Positions 45,661 through 61,779 of a DNA stretch of 64,000 nucleotides are shown piece by piece (positions within the stretch are counted from its first letter, which is position 1; each line of letters starts with the position of its first letter). The position numbers and the translations under genes are program-made. Source of the stretch: Glebionis coronaria (Eukaryota; Streptophyta; Magnoliopsida; Asterales; Asteraceae); the NCBI GenBank assembly GCA_025667525.1, contig CM046875.1, forward strand, positions 206,208,271-206,272,270. The letters run 5' to 3'. The notes under the pieces were generated by a model. It made no database searches and was not told the DNA's origin. It was given only the letters and a program-made list of their open reading frames with translations.

Positions 45661-48600
45661 AGTCACCTGTTAATTTCTGTTTTGCTTTTGATATATAAAT
45701 TACATTCACCATAGTAAGTTATTTGGTGTACCTAATGTATAGTATTTTTCTTTTGATGTTTAAGTCATGTTCCCTAAGAATCATGTGGTGATTTGAGTTA
45801 CTAGGAGTAGGTAGATAGGAAGGATTTTAAGTTGTTTCCACTCTTATGGGCGACATGACTTATAACTGACTATGATGTTGTGTTGGAGTTCGTCTATGCT
45901 GTTTTAGCTAGACTATGGATTTATGTATTCCAAGAGTTTGACTATATTATTTAAATAGATGGAGTTTTGGACCTTATTGTTTATGTGGTTATGAGCTTAT
46001 GTGAGTAGATGGATTTATGTGTTATATGTTGTATTGATTCTTATAAGTGTCATTATAGGAGGGAGTGCATTGAGGAAAGGGTAATTGTATAAGTATGGTA
46101 GCCAACATAGTTATACAAGTACCACAACTTCAATGGGTTCTCAAGTATGATTGCATGAAAGGGGTTAGTACATGCTTTTTTATGATGAGATGTGTATTTT
46201 TTGGGTATATGTATAATATATCGGTTTATGTAACGGTTGTCTACCATATGGCTATTTTTTAGTGTGTTATATGTTTTGGGTTATACTCATGTTGTGTGAT
46301 TATGGGGTCACACGATATGGACTGGTTTTAGTGATGGGTTTTATGCCTTGAGGTAAGATGGTGATTACTCATATGGAAAAACGAGTGTATAACGCGATTG
46401 ATTGATCTGACATGTATGGTAACGAGTATGTTTTGGGTGATTTAATAGGTATATATATGCGGATGTATATATACTATTATGTGTTAAGTTATAATATATG
46501 GTCGTTCAGTAGTTATTATAACTTGAACGTACCTTGTGATTGCTCGTGTTTTATGGTGCTGGAGTTTGATGGAGTTCCAACAATGTTTTGAGTCTTTTGA
46601 TATGTGTCTACATTCGGGTATGTGTTTTAATTAATCAGAACTACTAAATTTTCTTACAAATAAGTGTGGCTAATTATAGGAAAACGATTTTGAAAATAAT
46701 TTGTAAGTGTATTGTATGATATCGTGACTTGCAGATTTTTTTTAAGTTTGGGGGTAGTAAGCTATAAAAAAAATTGTCTTGAAAATAATTGGATTAGTTT
46801 TCTATGTAACATGTGATAATACATTTTAAAGGGGTAAAGAAATTTTACAATTTTTTTTAAAGTGGAGTTAAATTTTAGAAGTAGTTAATTAGACAGAAAG
46901 AGTAAAAAGGTAGATTTTATATATTAATGATAATAATAACACCACACCTTGTAAACGTGTATTAGTTTAGTTATAACCAGCCTAAATGGATTTTATAAAA
47001 TAATAATTATAATAATATAGAATAAAATGAAAAAAACACTGTTTTTTATAAACATGTATTGGTTTCATAATAACAAGTGAAATAAGTTTAATATGGGTAA
47101 ACAAGATAATGGTTAGAATAAGATTGTAGTATACTAACTAGTTGATATCTTTGATAAATAATGAAGTTAAAAGATGCGTTTATTGCTCAAAACGAGTATG
47201 ATTGATTTTAGTGATATTGAAGTTTGGTTCTTATGAGGAGTAACTAAATGGGGTGAAAGTTTAAAATCTTATGAGGTATCAAAATTTGATAATACTAACC
47301 GTGACGAGTCTAATTTTTTGTTGTTGGCACACTCCATTGAATCTTTTAGATTACATTGTTTCGTTTTTAGTTGTTTTGGCTAGGGTTCATTATGGTTGAT
47401 CTTTCGGTTTACCCTATATTTATTATGGGACGCGATCGTTTGTAATTCTTTTGGTACACGTCATGGTTGATTTAGTTATGCGGTTGTGGAAACGTTAGGA
47501 TGAGAGGATAGAGTTGGGTAGTATACTTATGGTTAGATATTAGAATACAGAGATGTGTTTTGGTTTAAAGGTTGTGTTGAAGGAATGATTAAGATTTATG
47601 GAGTTTTGAAACTTAGACTGGTTACGGGAATAAGGGACTAAGTAAAGTTAGTTGACTGGTCGTGGGAATGAGATGTCATGCTATTGGAAGTTGGTTGAAG
47701 TACCATTAGGAGATTGATCAAAGTACCAGCGGATGTGAGGGTAGAGTAGAATTTTGCTACTAATTGAAAGATTGGGCAAATAACACGCAAGGGAATTGGT
47801 ATAGTTATGGAGGCGAGGTAGTAGTAGACACGTGAAGGAAAACATGGATGTGAAAGAATGATTGGTAGGAGGCTGATTAATGGTGATTACAAAAAGTAAG
47901 GAAGAGTGAGCCATTGAGGGGTTGAAGTACCTTTAGAAATATTATGGTAGATAAGTTTAAGTTAGAGGCTACTGGGTAGTGTGAAGTTCCTAGGTAACAT
48001 CATAGAGACGAGAAGGAGTGCGTGAAGAGCTACATCGTGAATCAAGGAGCTGAAAGGACTACGTGTCGGCTGCTAGAAGGAAGCAAGAGATTTCGAAGGA
48101 GTCACAGAAGTTGCAAGGACTGGAAAGGTGACAAGCACTATGATGGGAATCTCCGTATGATTTATGACGAAGAAGGACAGATCGAGTACCGGAGTGGAGT
48201 TACAAAGAGCTGAAGTAGTGGATCGTGATGAATTGAATACATAACATTGGAGATTAAGAACTCGTGGAGGTAACAAGGGGAGTCGAGTGACTACACGGAT
48301 ATAATTTTTATGGAAATCAATTTCGAGAGATGAGTAGTGAAGCTGAGCTGAATAAGTTCATGGAGAAGTGATTAGAGATTCGGTTTTGTGAAGGTGTTAT
48401 GAAAGATCTTTGGAAGAGACAGTTATGCATTATCCAATGCATTAGCGATTTCCATAGATTTGATGAATGAAGTATGGAATTTCTGTTGGACGGGATAGTG
48501 TAGGAATTAGGGAGAACATGGAAGGACAGAACCAAGTACCTAGAAGATGATGATTGAAAGTACCTCATGTTTGGTGCAAGATCAAAATAGAAGTAGGAGA

Positions 48601-49230
48601 TTTGCATAAGAATTTAAAATATGTCTTAGTTTAGACAAACAAAAACTAATATGGGTATAAGATGAGAGTGTGATCCGCATGGGATCACATAAAACTCTAG
48701 TCTGTCCCTATAAGGAGGGAGTAGGAGAACTGATCGTGAGGAAAAACAAGTGAAGCTACTTCGAAAAGTTTTGAGGTATAGATGACTTGAAAGACGGGAA
48801 GCATAACATCTTGATGTATGTCATGAGCTGAGGAAGAAGAAGGAAGTGTGGATATATGCGAATCATGAATGAAATAGGTCGAGATAGGAACAAAAGGTAA
48901 AACTTTGGTATAGCCTAATGAGTAGACTAAGGCACTAAGCATGATAATAACGTTGTAGTGTGGAAAGGAAATGGTACTGACGTATATTGTTTGATTGGAG
49001 GGCTTAGTATCGATAATCGAATGGTTGAGGAGTTATAGATGTGATGTGTCATGAGAGACGAAGGGCTTGGTCTAACTGAGACAAGATGAGGAGCACTATG
49101 ACCTTGAAGGTAAGACATTGTGTAGGTATAAAGGAATTGTTTGAGTATCAAGGAAAAAAATCTTTCATGGAGAAAAGTGAGAAAGTGTATACATGATACT
49201 AATGATCTATCCAAATTTTATGGAAGTAGT
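45661..49230 (+). mobile_element. Decayed gag-pol interior of element A
   Basis: Right continuation of A after B. Stops in all frames. Two weak family words: near 47400 VDLSVYPIFIMGRDRL, which could be the end of an aspartic protease (family D-V-I-L-G-M-D-W-L), and near 48145-48170 DGNLRMIYD, which could be the start of reverse transcriptase (K-D-G-S-x-R-M-C-I-D-Y). Both are tentative. TAGGAGGGAGTG at 46056-46067 repeats the core of the 3' purine tract. Confidence 0.5.
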
Positions 49231-49239
49231 TGTAGCATG

Positions 49240-50210
49240 GGTTTGGATGGCAGTTGATAGACTAACTAAGATAACCGTCCTTTTGGTGATGTGTATAGAT
49301 CATAAGTTGAGTTGGATTGGAAGAGCCTCGTTGTGATACACTAATCAATATGTGAAATATCGTCATAGGTCACTTTGTAAGGAAATTCGAATTTTTAAGT
49401 AGTTTACGGCATGGACTAAAGGGAGTTGATGAACATGATTGGATATGAGTATATCAAGCTAACTGGAAAATGCTGGACAAAGTGGGAAATTGATACAAGT
49501 ATAGGAGTCGTGTTAAGAGCTTGGATGACTGATTTAGAGGGATGTGGGAAACTCGTTAGCGATGTCTGAGTTTTCATATAATGATAGTTATCATACTATA
49601 AGTCGATGAATGCCATTTGAAGCACTATATGGAAGGATAGGGTGAGTTGTCCTTATGGTGGACTAAAATTCGTGAAAGAGACTACTAATTTGGAAATGGT
49701 GTTTGTGGAAAGGATGAGAGTAACAAGATATGATATGTTGAAAAAGAGGAAATCACTAGAGTTTAGTGACAAAGTTATGTAGGAAGTTTCACTTATAGTA
49801 ATGGGTGGAATGTTTTGGTAAAAAGGAAAAGTTGATGACGAATTTTGTAGGTCCATTTATGATATTTGAAAAGATTGGACCAGTATCTTATGGGTATAGA
49901 ATTACCTAGGGAATTGAATGGTATACATGATATATTTCATGTATTAAGATTGGTAAATATTGTTTGAGAATGCGTATTTGCATGTACGGCTATTCGAGAT
50001 TCGTGTTAATAAGAGTCTTCGTTCTATCAAAGAGTCATTTGTGAGATTTATTGGCTGTGAGGTCAAGAGTTTGGGAATAAATTTAAATATTTTTGGTTAG
50101 TATATGTGGTATTTTGAGTCATGAACTAAGGTACACATGGAAATGAGAAGAGTTCATTTTGAACAAGTATCCTCATGTGATTTGTTGTTTGTGTGTTTGA
50201 TCCTAAGGAC
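49240..50210 (+). pseudogene. pol: Decayed integrase and chromodomain-like end of element A
   Basis: Shifted short frames give recognisable words in the correct order. Near 49245: AVDRLTKI (family V-D-R-L-T-K-S). Near 49575-49640: EFSYNDSYHT and MPFEALYGR. Near 49905-49950: REL, then GIHDIFHVLRL (family I-H-x-x-F-H-V-S-x-L). Near 50000-50060: VNKSLRSIKES. Near 50130-50175: YTW, then KYPHV, the end of the chromodomain-like tail. Then comes TCGGGACGAGATTTC before the purine tract. This supports a Tekay-like chromovirus. Many stops; inactive. Confidence 0.75.
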
Positions 50211-50231
50211 TAAATCTCGGGACGAGATTTC

Positions 50232-50247
50232 TATTAGGAGGGAGTGA
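50232..50247 (+). other. Polypurine tract of element A
   Basis: TATTAGGAGGGAGTGA directly before the 3' LTR start TGTGACAACC, after a GGGACGAGATTTC word usual at the end of such elements. Confidence 0.8.
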
Positions 50248-52953
<2,706 letters not shown>

Positions 52954-54684
52954 GTTGGTGATAACTGTTTAAATGCTTGTTTGATGCTTAATTTATGATT
53001 GTTTGATATTCAGTATATGTTCTTGATAGTTTAGGACCTATTTGAAGTTGTTTGATTGTTATTGTTTTTATAAAATTTTCCATCAGATTGATAAGGGGGT
53101 CTTTGGATTTGTGAGTTATCAAACATAGGTGACACAAGGATTGAGTTAGAAAAATCATACATGCTTTGTCAGTTAGTGTAAGTGTTTTTAGATAGGTGCT
53201 TTAAGGTTATTCAGAGTTGTTAAGAAGTTTGCATGTTAAAAATTTGGTAAAAATTGCATAAGAACCATCAGTAGGCCTTAAACTAGTTTAATTTTGTGTT
53301 TTAGATCATTAAATTTGGTAATCTGTTAGTGTTAGTAGTAATCTAGGGCTTTGTGTTGGTTAGTTGTGACTTGGTGGTGTTTTGAGTAACTTTGACCAAC
53401 CAAAACTCACCCAATTGCACATTCAATCAGCAAGTACTCCACCAGACCATACCTTTTACATCAAAGACTGCAATCTATTGATTTATGTTATTTTTTTGTA
53501 TTAGACATGTTAGTTTTTTGTCTATACTGACTCCCACACTCTACTCAGTGTGGGGGTGCCTTTGTCTTCCAACAAAACCATCTAACAAGCAAGAAATCGA
53601 CCAATCATTATTTTCTGTGAAGGAGCAGTGGGAAAAACTACCCACTGCTAGTATTGTTGTTCCTACTGCTCAGCTAACAGACAAACAAACTTGGCATGTC
53701 ACTATCTGTTTTTGAGCTTTTTTGTCTTTAGTGGGCATTTTTGAGTATTTTTTAGTGATTTCAAATTTCCTTGTTTAGTTTAATTATTTTAAGATTTTTC
53801 AAAAAGTTATTTTTTATTTTTCTGTTTGTTTGCTATTTTTAGAATTAATTTAATTTTAATTAGGTTTTAATCAAACTATTTTTTGTCTTTTATTTCTAAA
53901 AAGTGATATTTTTTAGTTTTTAATTTTTTCTTATTTTAAGTAATATATTTCAAGATTTTTAGAACAAAAATTTCATTTTCACCATTATTTAATCATTTTT
54001 TAGAATTAATTTAAGTTATAATTAGTTTTTATTCAAACTGTTTTGTCTTATTAGGATAAAAATTACTTTTTCCAACTTTTTACATTTTTCTACTGTTTAA
54101 CTAAGTAAAATAGGATTTTTCAAAAAGTAAATTTATTTTTAGCATTATTTTATTATTTTTTTATCATTATTTTAGTTTAAAAAGTGTTTTCAGCATTTTA
54201 AAAATAGAAAAATAGTTTTAAAAATTTAGGAAAAATACTTTTTAGTGTTTAATTAATATAAGTATGATATTAGTTTGATAAAATAATATTTTGGACTTTT
54301 TGTTAATTATATTTAGTTTTAGGGCTTTAATTAGCATTTAAAATTGAATATTTAATTAATAAAAGGTTTTAAAATTTATTTATTCAATTTTTATTCTTAT
54401 TGATATTATTTAAGACTTAGTTTTAATTTTTAGCTAATTTTTTTCTTAAATTTTTAATTTCGTCGCGTTTTACGTAATTACGTTATCGTTTTACGTCACT
54501 CGTCGTAATTTAATCGTACTATAGATCGTCTTTAAATCTTCTCTCTTTAAACACAAAAAATGAAACTAATTCAAACTTGATTTTATATTATTGGCCTAAT
54601 ACATACACACCTCCGCCGAGAACGAACTTGGACTTTTCGTCCTTACGGTTTTCCTAAACCGTATCGATTAATACTTGCCCATTA
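52954..54684 (+). mobile_element. Athila-like LTR E2, right part
   Basis: Continues E2 after A. Landmarks shared with E1 are a GGTGCCTTTGTC word (E1 about 3383, here about 53557), the long TTTTTAG-rich stretch, and the AATACTTRCCC end (E1 about 4850, here about 54670). It is cut at 54685 by fragment H, so the rest of E2 probably lies beyond the window. No coding sequence. Confidence 0.65.
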
Positions 54685-56327
54685 TGTAACACCCCACTTG
54701 GATAAGTGGACCGTTACGTGTATTTATAGCGTGTCATCAAAGCATAAGGTAAATGTCCTAAAACATTAATTGACCATGAAGGAAAATATCAGAATCAAAC
54801 ATCGGTAATCCAAACATAAGCTCAAAACATGAAAAAAATAAATACTGAAGGAAAGGACTAAACAATGTCCAAATAAGCATAATAATGCAAGAAGTGCATA
54901 AAGTAAGAAGTCTGGATAGCTTCCATCCAAATTCACATGCTCTCAGAATCCTAAGAGCGTCATAGTGTACCTGCCGTTAGAACATGAAAAGAAAACTACT
55001 GCTGAGCATAACGCCCAGTGAACGGATATAAAGCATGATAAGAGATACTGAAATGAAGTAGATGATAAAATACTGAAGCTGAAGACTGATAAGTAAAGTT
55101 ACAGCGGAAATTTGTGTATAATCTAAAAAGTCTGATTTATAAATAATGAAGTTGAACTGTTATCTGTTAAATATGAAAACATGCATTTACTGTATTTTAA
55201 TTGCCAAGAGCTTATATAGGTCATGTGATGTAACAACGGTTGCATGAATAACTAGAGGGGTGACCTTGTCATGTTGTAGAGGGGTGACCTCTAAATAATG
55301 TGTTGGGTGGAGGGATCAGCTCCAATGTGAAGGATATAAAGCACACACCACATTCACCTGATAACTATAAACTTATAAGCCTAGGATGCATCCATACGCC
55401 CCACTAATAATACTGATAAAATGGCCAAGCTGAGCTGAATGGGACCTGCAGGATATCACTCTCCTACAGGTGAGTCATGACACTGGTGCCTCAAGTGCCA
55501 TGGTTACGGTACCTCTGTAACTAGTACAACTAACTGGTCATGCTTGTATATAAGCCTCAGGCAATATCTTAGTTATTAAAATAATTTCTGATAATTTATA
55601 ACATATACTGGGGAAAAACATTTAGCTGCAGACGGGGAATCCTAATCATGCATAGAAAGGAAGTCCTTACTGAAAGGACGGGAAATCCGTACATCGTGTC
55701 TAATAACCGACCGAAATCAACTGACAGAAAGTCTACTCTGATTTCACGCGAGCTACATGAATAAAGGACGCAAATAAGTTAACTGATATTCGTTTATTTT
55801 ATTTATCTTACCTGTCCTTAGTTAATTTATTTATTCTTGTAATACTGTTAATATATAAACTGATAAGTCTGAATGTTCTAATATTTCTGATTAGCGTTTT
55901 CCTGTTTTATTATTAATTACAGTATAACACGTATTCTGACGTTATAATAGTTCTATATTTAGTAACCTGTTAATAATAGAATGTTTCCTAAATTAGAACG
56001 TCTCCAAAATGAATAAAATCATTTAATAAATTATACCCTTTTAATTTCATAAAACTAATTTAATATAATAAATTAATTTACTAATTAAACCATTTTAAAC
56101 ATTTATTTATAAGAGTAATAAAATAAGGCATAACTAAGTCTTCGTATAAATCCTTTAAGTCTAACCCGAGCCTACCGAGATTCCCCATTCTCGGTCGCAC
56201 TAAAACAAGCCAACAAAATGTAAAATCCAAAACTAGATTAGCGACAAAAATTTCTGTCGCTAACTATTGCTAACTGTCGCTAAAAGGTTGTGTCAAAGTT
56301 GTCCCAAATCTGACCTGAAAAACTTCA
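54685..56327 (-). mobile_element. LTR fragment H, same family as G, opposite strand
   Basis: The plus strand starts TGTAACACCCCAC, the reverse complement of the end of G's LTR (GTGGGGCGTTACA). Reverse-complement similarity to G continues through words around GAGCGTTATGCTCAG (59290) and the GGTGGGGCGTATG block (58922). It is cut at 56327 by G. Whether it is a solo LTR or part of a whole element cannot be told from this window. Confidence 0.75.
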
Positions 56328-59300
56328 TGTAAAACCCGCATGCTTTTACCATGAACAGTACACTTATGATCGTATGTAGAGGATTAAAACTTTCCTTAAA
56401 TAACATGAACACGTATCACGAATGTTAATTACAAGAATTACGTTCGTGTTATTACACGATAAGTATTATGCACGTGTTAATGCACGATAATAAGTACGTA
56501 CGTGGTAATACACGATAATTATAATTATATTAACGAATATCTAAAACACGATCATTTGAACCACGTACATATATTAATACACGATAAATAATAATTACGT
56601 ATTATATATAACATGAACATTTAAACAAGAACTACACGAATATTAAAATACACGAACACGTTAAGTAGTCATTTAAACACGACAAGTATTACGTAAGTTA
56701 ATATTACGTATAACATGTGAAGTTATTACAAGATAATTCACGACATAAAATACACGAACCCGAGTACGCATTTAAATAAGACGCGAATTATATTGTATAA
56801 GGGCTATTGAGCCGTTTAGACAAGACAAGACAAGACAAACATGGGCTCTAGGCCCATTTGGGCTTAAATCGGCTTATAAAGAAAAAGGACGGGAGTAGGT
56901 TTTATTTTTGGACAACACATAAATTTTCCAAAACCCTAAAACACAGTAAAAACCAACCGCCGCTTTTCTTCCTCTTTTGTTTCTTACTGTCGACGGTTTT
57001 CATCACCAAGAACAGAAAACAAGTCGTGGTTTTGATCCAAGAAAACAAGGATTGCATTCGTTTTTTATATGCTATACCCAAACACGCAAAACAAGGTATC
57101 ATTCAATCCTGATTTTATTTTTTTTCCTTGATTAAATTGATCATGAATCCTTGTTACGTGATCTAAAACATGTTAATAGGAAGTTAAATATAAGGGGGGT
57201 TCGTTTTGGTGTTTCCGTGTTCGATTGGCACACAAACCGAGACCATTCATGATCTCGGTGGTAAAATATGTCCACCAGCCGCAACCCTAATTGGGTGTTG
57301 GCTGGGTTTTGTAAAAACAGTGGGAATGGCAGCCGAGCAGGGGAAATCACTGGCTGTGGCCAGTGGTGTAATTGTTCTGGCAGTGGGAACCGAGAGCTTA
57401 TGCTCTCGCGGGGAAATTGATACAAGCAGGGGGAAAAGACCACTGCCGGTGGGAATCCAGGCCAGGCAGTGGTAGCAGCAGCAACACAAAGGGGTGTTTG
57501 GCTAGGGGTTTTAGTCAGGTTGTTTGGTTTTGGGTTTATAAACAGTTAAGGGGCTGTTTGGTTCGGCCTAAAAATAAAACACGGGTTTTGTCACGGGAAT
57601 CTTTTATACTAGTCATGTTTTATTCAAGATAAATTGTTTTTAACAAGTGTCATTTTGCAAGTATATTTTAGCGAGAGAATTAAATTAATTTAAAGCATGA
57701 CTAGAATTAATTTAATTTAAATCATGAACTTAGGTTATATTTATTTTGGTAAATAATACATGGGTCCGGGTTATTATTTTTACAAGTTTAATTAGCTTTA
57801 CATGAATATTAATTAAATTAATTTAACATGAACTATAATTAATTTAATTAAAACATGGAATTAGGTTTATTATTATTACCTAATAATACACGATTTTAAC
57901 CTAAGTATTTTATTATTTAATTTAGACTATAGTAATTAATTAATTATTAAAACATGACATTTAATTAATTAATTTCCATGACTTAGGTTATATTGATAAT
58001 AAATATTAATACATGTTTTAACCTAAGTATATTATACACTTAATTTAATTAAATCATGTTATATTTAATTAAATACTTTAACTTATAGTTTATTTAATTT
58101 ACATGTAATAATTAATAAACTATACTATTTTATCACATGACTTAGAATATTAGTCAGTAAAACTTAAGCTTATATATTATTAGCTTAATAATCCAGCTTA
58201 TTCTATTTATGGAAACTTTCTATTTTTCGAAACTCATTTAATTAAGGCAACTAACCTATTTATGGAAACTTTCTATTTTTAGAAACATATCTATTTTAAG
58301 CAGTAAATCTATTTTAAGAAACTTTCTATTTTTGGAAACTTTCTGTTTTTGGAAATTTCTATTTTAGGAAACCTGCTATTTTTAGAAAGTTACTTATTAT
58401 TACACAACAAGTATAATAATACAAGAAATACAAGTAATACTTAATTAGAATATACAGAATACACGATAAACACAGTATAATGTTAAAATCAGTAAAACAA
58501 GAGATGAACATATAAAACAAGCTAAAACATGATATAAAACCAGTCACGTACTCAGTAATCAGAATATTTATACATGTACCCTATGTATGTAGCATTAGTG
58601 AGATCGAAGTAGGACTCTCTTCCGTTTGTCTTGTTCGTTCACTGGACTTAAGGTACAGATTCTCCGTCCTTTCAGTATGGACATTCTTCCTTATTAGGAT
58701 TTCCCGTATGCAGCCAACTGTTTTCCCCAGTATATGTTTTATATGTTTTGATTGCTTATGCTTAATTAGATACCTAAAGCCATATACATGCATGACCAGT
58801 TTCACCTAGTTATGGAGGTACCATAACCATAACACTAGAGGCACCAGTGTTATGACTCCACCACGACGGAGTGATAGCTCGTGGCGTCCCTTCAGCTTTT
58901 GGCCATATTATTATTATTATCTGGTGGGGCGTATGTGTGCATCCTAGTTTACATGTTTTCGACAGATTATTCAGGTGAATGTGGTGTGTGCCTTGCATCC
59001 TTCACAAGGAGCTGATCCCTCCTACCCAAACAGTTATATTAATTAGAGGCAGCCCCTCTGATTGCATGACAAGGTCACCCCTCCAAGTATTCATGCACGT
59101 TGATATTTCATTACCTATACTGGCTAATGGTTAACATGTTAAACAGTTTTTATAAGATAAACATAAGGCTTTTCAAACTATAAAACCAGTTTTATTAAGT
59201 TATTAATAGGTTTTCCAGGACTTATTCATTTCCGCTGCTATATGTTTTACATACGTATATTATTCATTCCATGTTTGTATATCCGTACACTGAGCGTTAT

Positions 59301-59606
59301 GCTCAGCCGTTACTTTCCTTTCCATGTCCCAAAACGGCAGGTACCTAAGGACAGACTCTAGCATTTGGAGGACGTGCATAGGATGGAAGATGCCATCGAC
59401 TTCTTCTCCTTTTGCCTTCATATATTTATGCTTGTTTAGTCTTTCATTCATTTTATTTACTTTATGTTTTGGGCTTATGTTTGGGAACCGGTGTTTGATT
59501 CCGGTTTTCCCTATGGTCATGTATGTTTACTACATATTACCTTTCATGCTTTGCTGACACGCCATAATTACGCGTAACTGTCCATTTATCAAAGTGGGGC
59601 GTTACA
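56328..59606 (+). mobile_element. 5' LTR of element G
   Basis: 3279 bases, TGTAAAACCC...GGCGTTACA. The first 370 bases match 63630-64000 with few differences. A 57206-57475 region of both-strand open frames is G+C-richer than its surroundings but shows no family signature, so it is left unannotated. Confidence 0.88.
58195..58390 (+). repeat. Degenerate GGAAACTTTCTATTTT repeats in G's LTR
   Basis: Six or more copies of a word like TGGAAACTTTCTATTTTTAG, irregularly spaced. Confidence 0.7.
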
Positions 59607-59610
59607 ATTA

Positions 59611-59623
59611 TGGTAACAGAGCC
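59611..59623 (+). other. Primer-binding site of element G
   Basis: TGGTAACAGAGCC, four bases after the LTR end; one base off the initiator tRNA-Met site. Confidence 0.8.
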
Positions 59624-61779
59624 TAAGGCTTCGACCTGTAGGCTCTAAAACTTGACCTGTGACTAGTGGGTATTCATCAGGAGCTTCCTAAGCCAACGCG
59701 TGTTATTCCATGTATTTATGTTTTCAGCACCTTGTTGTTTTAACCATGATGTTTTCATCAGTATTGCTTTTACTAATATGGACTGAACAACCGTCATCCA
59801 TACTTAGTTACGTGTCACTGTTTCATGCACGATGTTCCTTGTGAACTGTGGATAATGTGAACTAAACCCAGTAGTTCATAATAGGTCACATAAAATTTTT
59901 TCTTTTAAGTTTTGACAGCTGAGTTTCATTTATTTATTGCATGTATCATTGTCGCAGGTTTATGACTAAGGACTAGCCCTATTTAGTCGCATGTGCTTTT
60001 ATCGAAACTTTTAACTTTGGGACTGACCCATAGGCGTCCCCTCGCCATGTCTTTTGTTTTGGGACCGACCCATAGGCGTCCCCTCGCGCATATAAAAGTT
60101 TTTACAAACTGCATCATGCATTCATGCATTGTTTTTTTCATGCATAAATTTTTTTTCATGATTTATTGGCAAAATTTTATTTTTTTTTGGTCCCCTTATA
60201 AGTTACTATGTTTTTATGTCAAGTATGTTTTGATACTGTCATGGTTAACTTCAGTTTCATGCTGATTATGTTATACACTCCATGTTAAGTTGTTTCATGT
60301 TTCTTCATGATGATTTCGTCTTCATGATTGATTACGTCTTACGCCTCTTTTGTTGTTTATGCTTTCATGGAAGACACTGTTGGAGTTCATTTAAATCCTA
60401 CGTTCATGATAGTCATGGTAGGTTTTCATTAATCATGCTTTCAGGAAAATCAGTGTTGAAATTCGTTTAACCACATGTTAGTGTTTCGCTATGCAACCAG
60501 AATAAGGTATATACTGGCATTGCCAGGTTATCATGATGGTCTTTCTAACCGTTTAATCAGTTATTTACCTTTAAAATCATGTCAGATGATCGACCCCATA
60601 CCGATCATTTCATGTACATTCCACGTGTAATCCATGTACCGTATCCCATGTGCATATTATACTCGCTGATATTCTACAAGATTGCTGATGCCGCTCATGA
60701 CTTGGAGACGTTACTAAAGGTTGATGCTGTTGATTTTTGGAGACACTATGAGATGATGATGTTGTTCATAACCTGGAGATCTTACAAGACGAAGACAAAG
60801 GCATTAGATAAAAGCGATCAGATGAGAAGATGCTTCACCAGCAGACGATTCCCATCAATCATTGTCCCTTATTCTTAGTTACATGTCACACATCATTCAG
60901 TTGTCGGTTCAGTCATATGAGTGCAAACCGGTATCAGCCGGCCACTCAACTGAATAGTTACATGAATCACAGTCATGAGAATGACCGTCATGGAATTGAC
61001 AGACAAGACGATAGTAACCACTACTATGACAACAACTATTCTAGAAATCACAACCAAATCTCCGGCCACGGACGTGATCAGAAATACAAAGGATCAGTAG
61101 TCCAACCGATTCGCCAATTCTGGCATAATAACGTGATGTTTGCAGTTCTATTTGTTTCACATCTCGAGACACATGTCAAGACATCGGTCAAGACACATGT
61201 CTCACGTATACTTTCTTAAGACACGTGTCAAGACACCAGTTGAGACACATGTCATGCTTATGTTTCCCAAGACACGAGTCAAGACGCATGACCCATGTCC
61301 AATTATGGAACATCCCTAAGAAATTCAGGGTACCCTCCAAAGGGTATAACCATTTTGTTGTGCCATGTATTAATCAGGCCACAAGGATTTCAGAACCATC
61401 ACCGGCGAATTAGTAAGATCTGTCACGATTGCTCGATGACACTTTCATCTCTTGCACCCATATTTCATATATTCATGACCATAACGGACGCCATTCGTAT
61501 TCCCCATGTATACGGAGGTTTTTCCTTCAGTATAATGGTAGGATCCAATCTGCTAATGCACTTACCTTGGACTGTTGCGAGTTAAATATGATTTTGATTA
61601 TGGACTAAGAACAACAGCCCATGCTACGGTTAGTCACCATTCATATCAGATTTCGTACAGTAATGTTCAAGATCCTGAATACATTCAACATGGTTTTCCA
61701 TCAAGAATATCTGTACAAATTATCTATGCTTTCCAAGCACGTGATTTGTTAGCCACGACTGCTTAAATTTCTAGCTATC
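59624..61779 (+). mobile_element. 5' interior of G, gag not securely recognised
   Basis: Open frames around 60579-61219 are rich in His, Asn and Gln and could be the tail of a Gag, but no zinc knuckle or capsid motif is convincing. A 27-base unit (TAGGCGTCCCCTCGC core) is repeated at 60019 and 60061. The GACACATGTC array at 61165-61290 lies in this part. Confidence 0.45.
61165..61290 (+). repeat. AAGACACATGTC short repeats
   Basis: Seven or so variants of RAGACAYRTGTC or RAGACRCRWGTC in 125 bases; several contain the palindrome GACACATGTC or ACACGTGT. Confidence 0.7.

Noticed and set aside
48022..48276. A short gene in the interior of element A
   Set aside because: The plus frame has only a weak reverse-transcriptase word and sits in decayed pol; the minus frame is its shadow.
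57141..57632. Overlapping open frames in a relatively GC-rich part of G's LTR, considered as a captured gene
   Set aside because: Frames on both strands are equally open, no domain is recognisable, and the position is within LTR U3. The matching part of the other LTR is outside the window, so capture cannot be tested.
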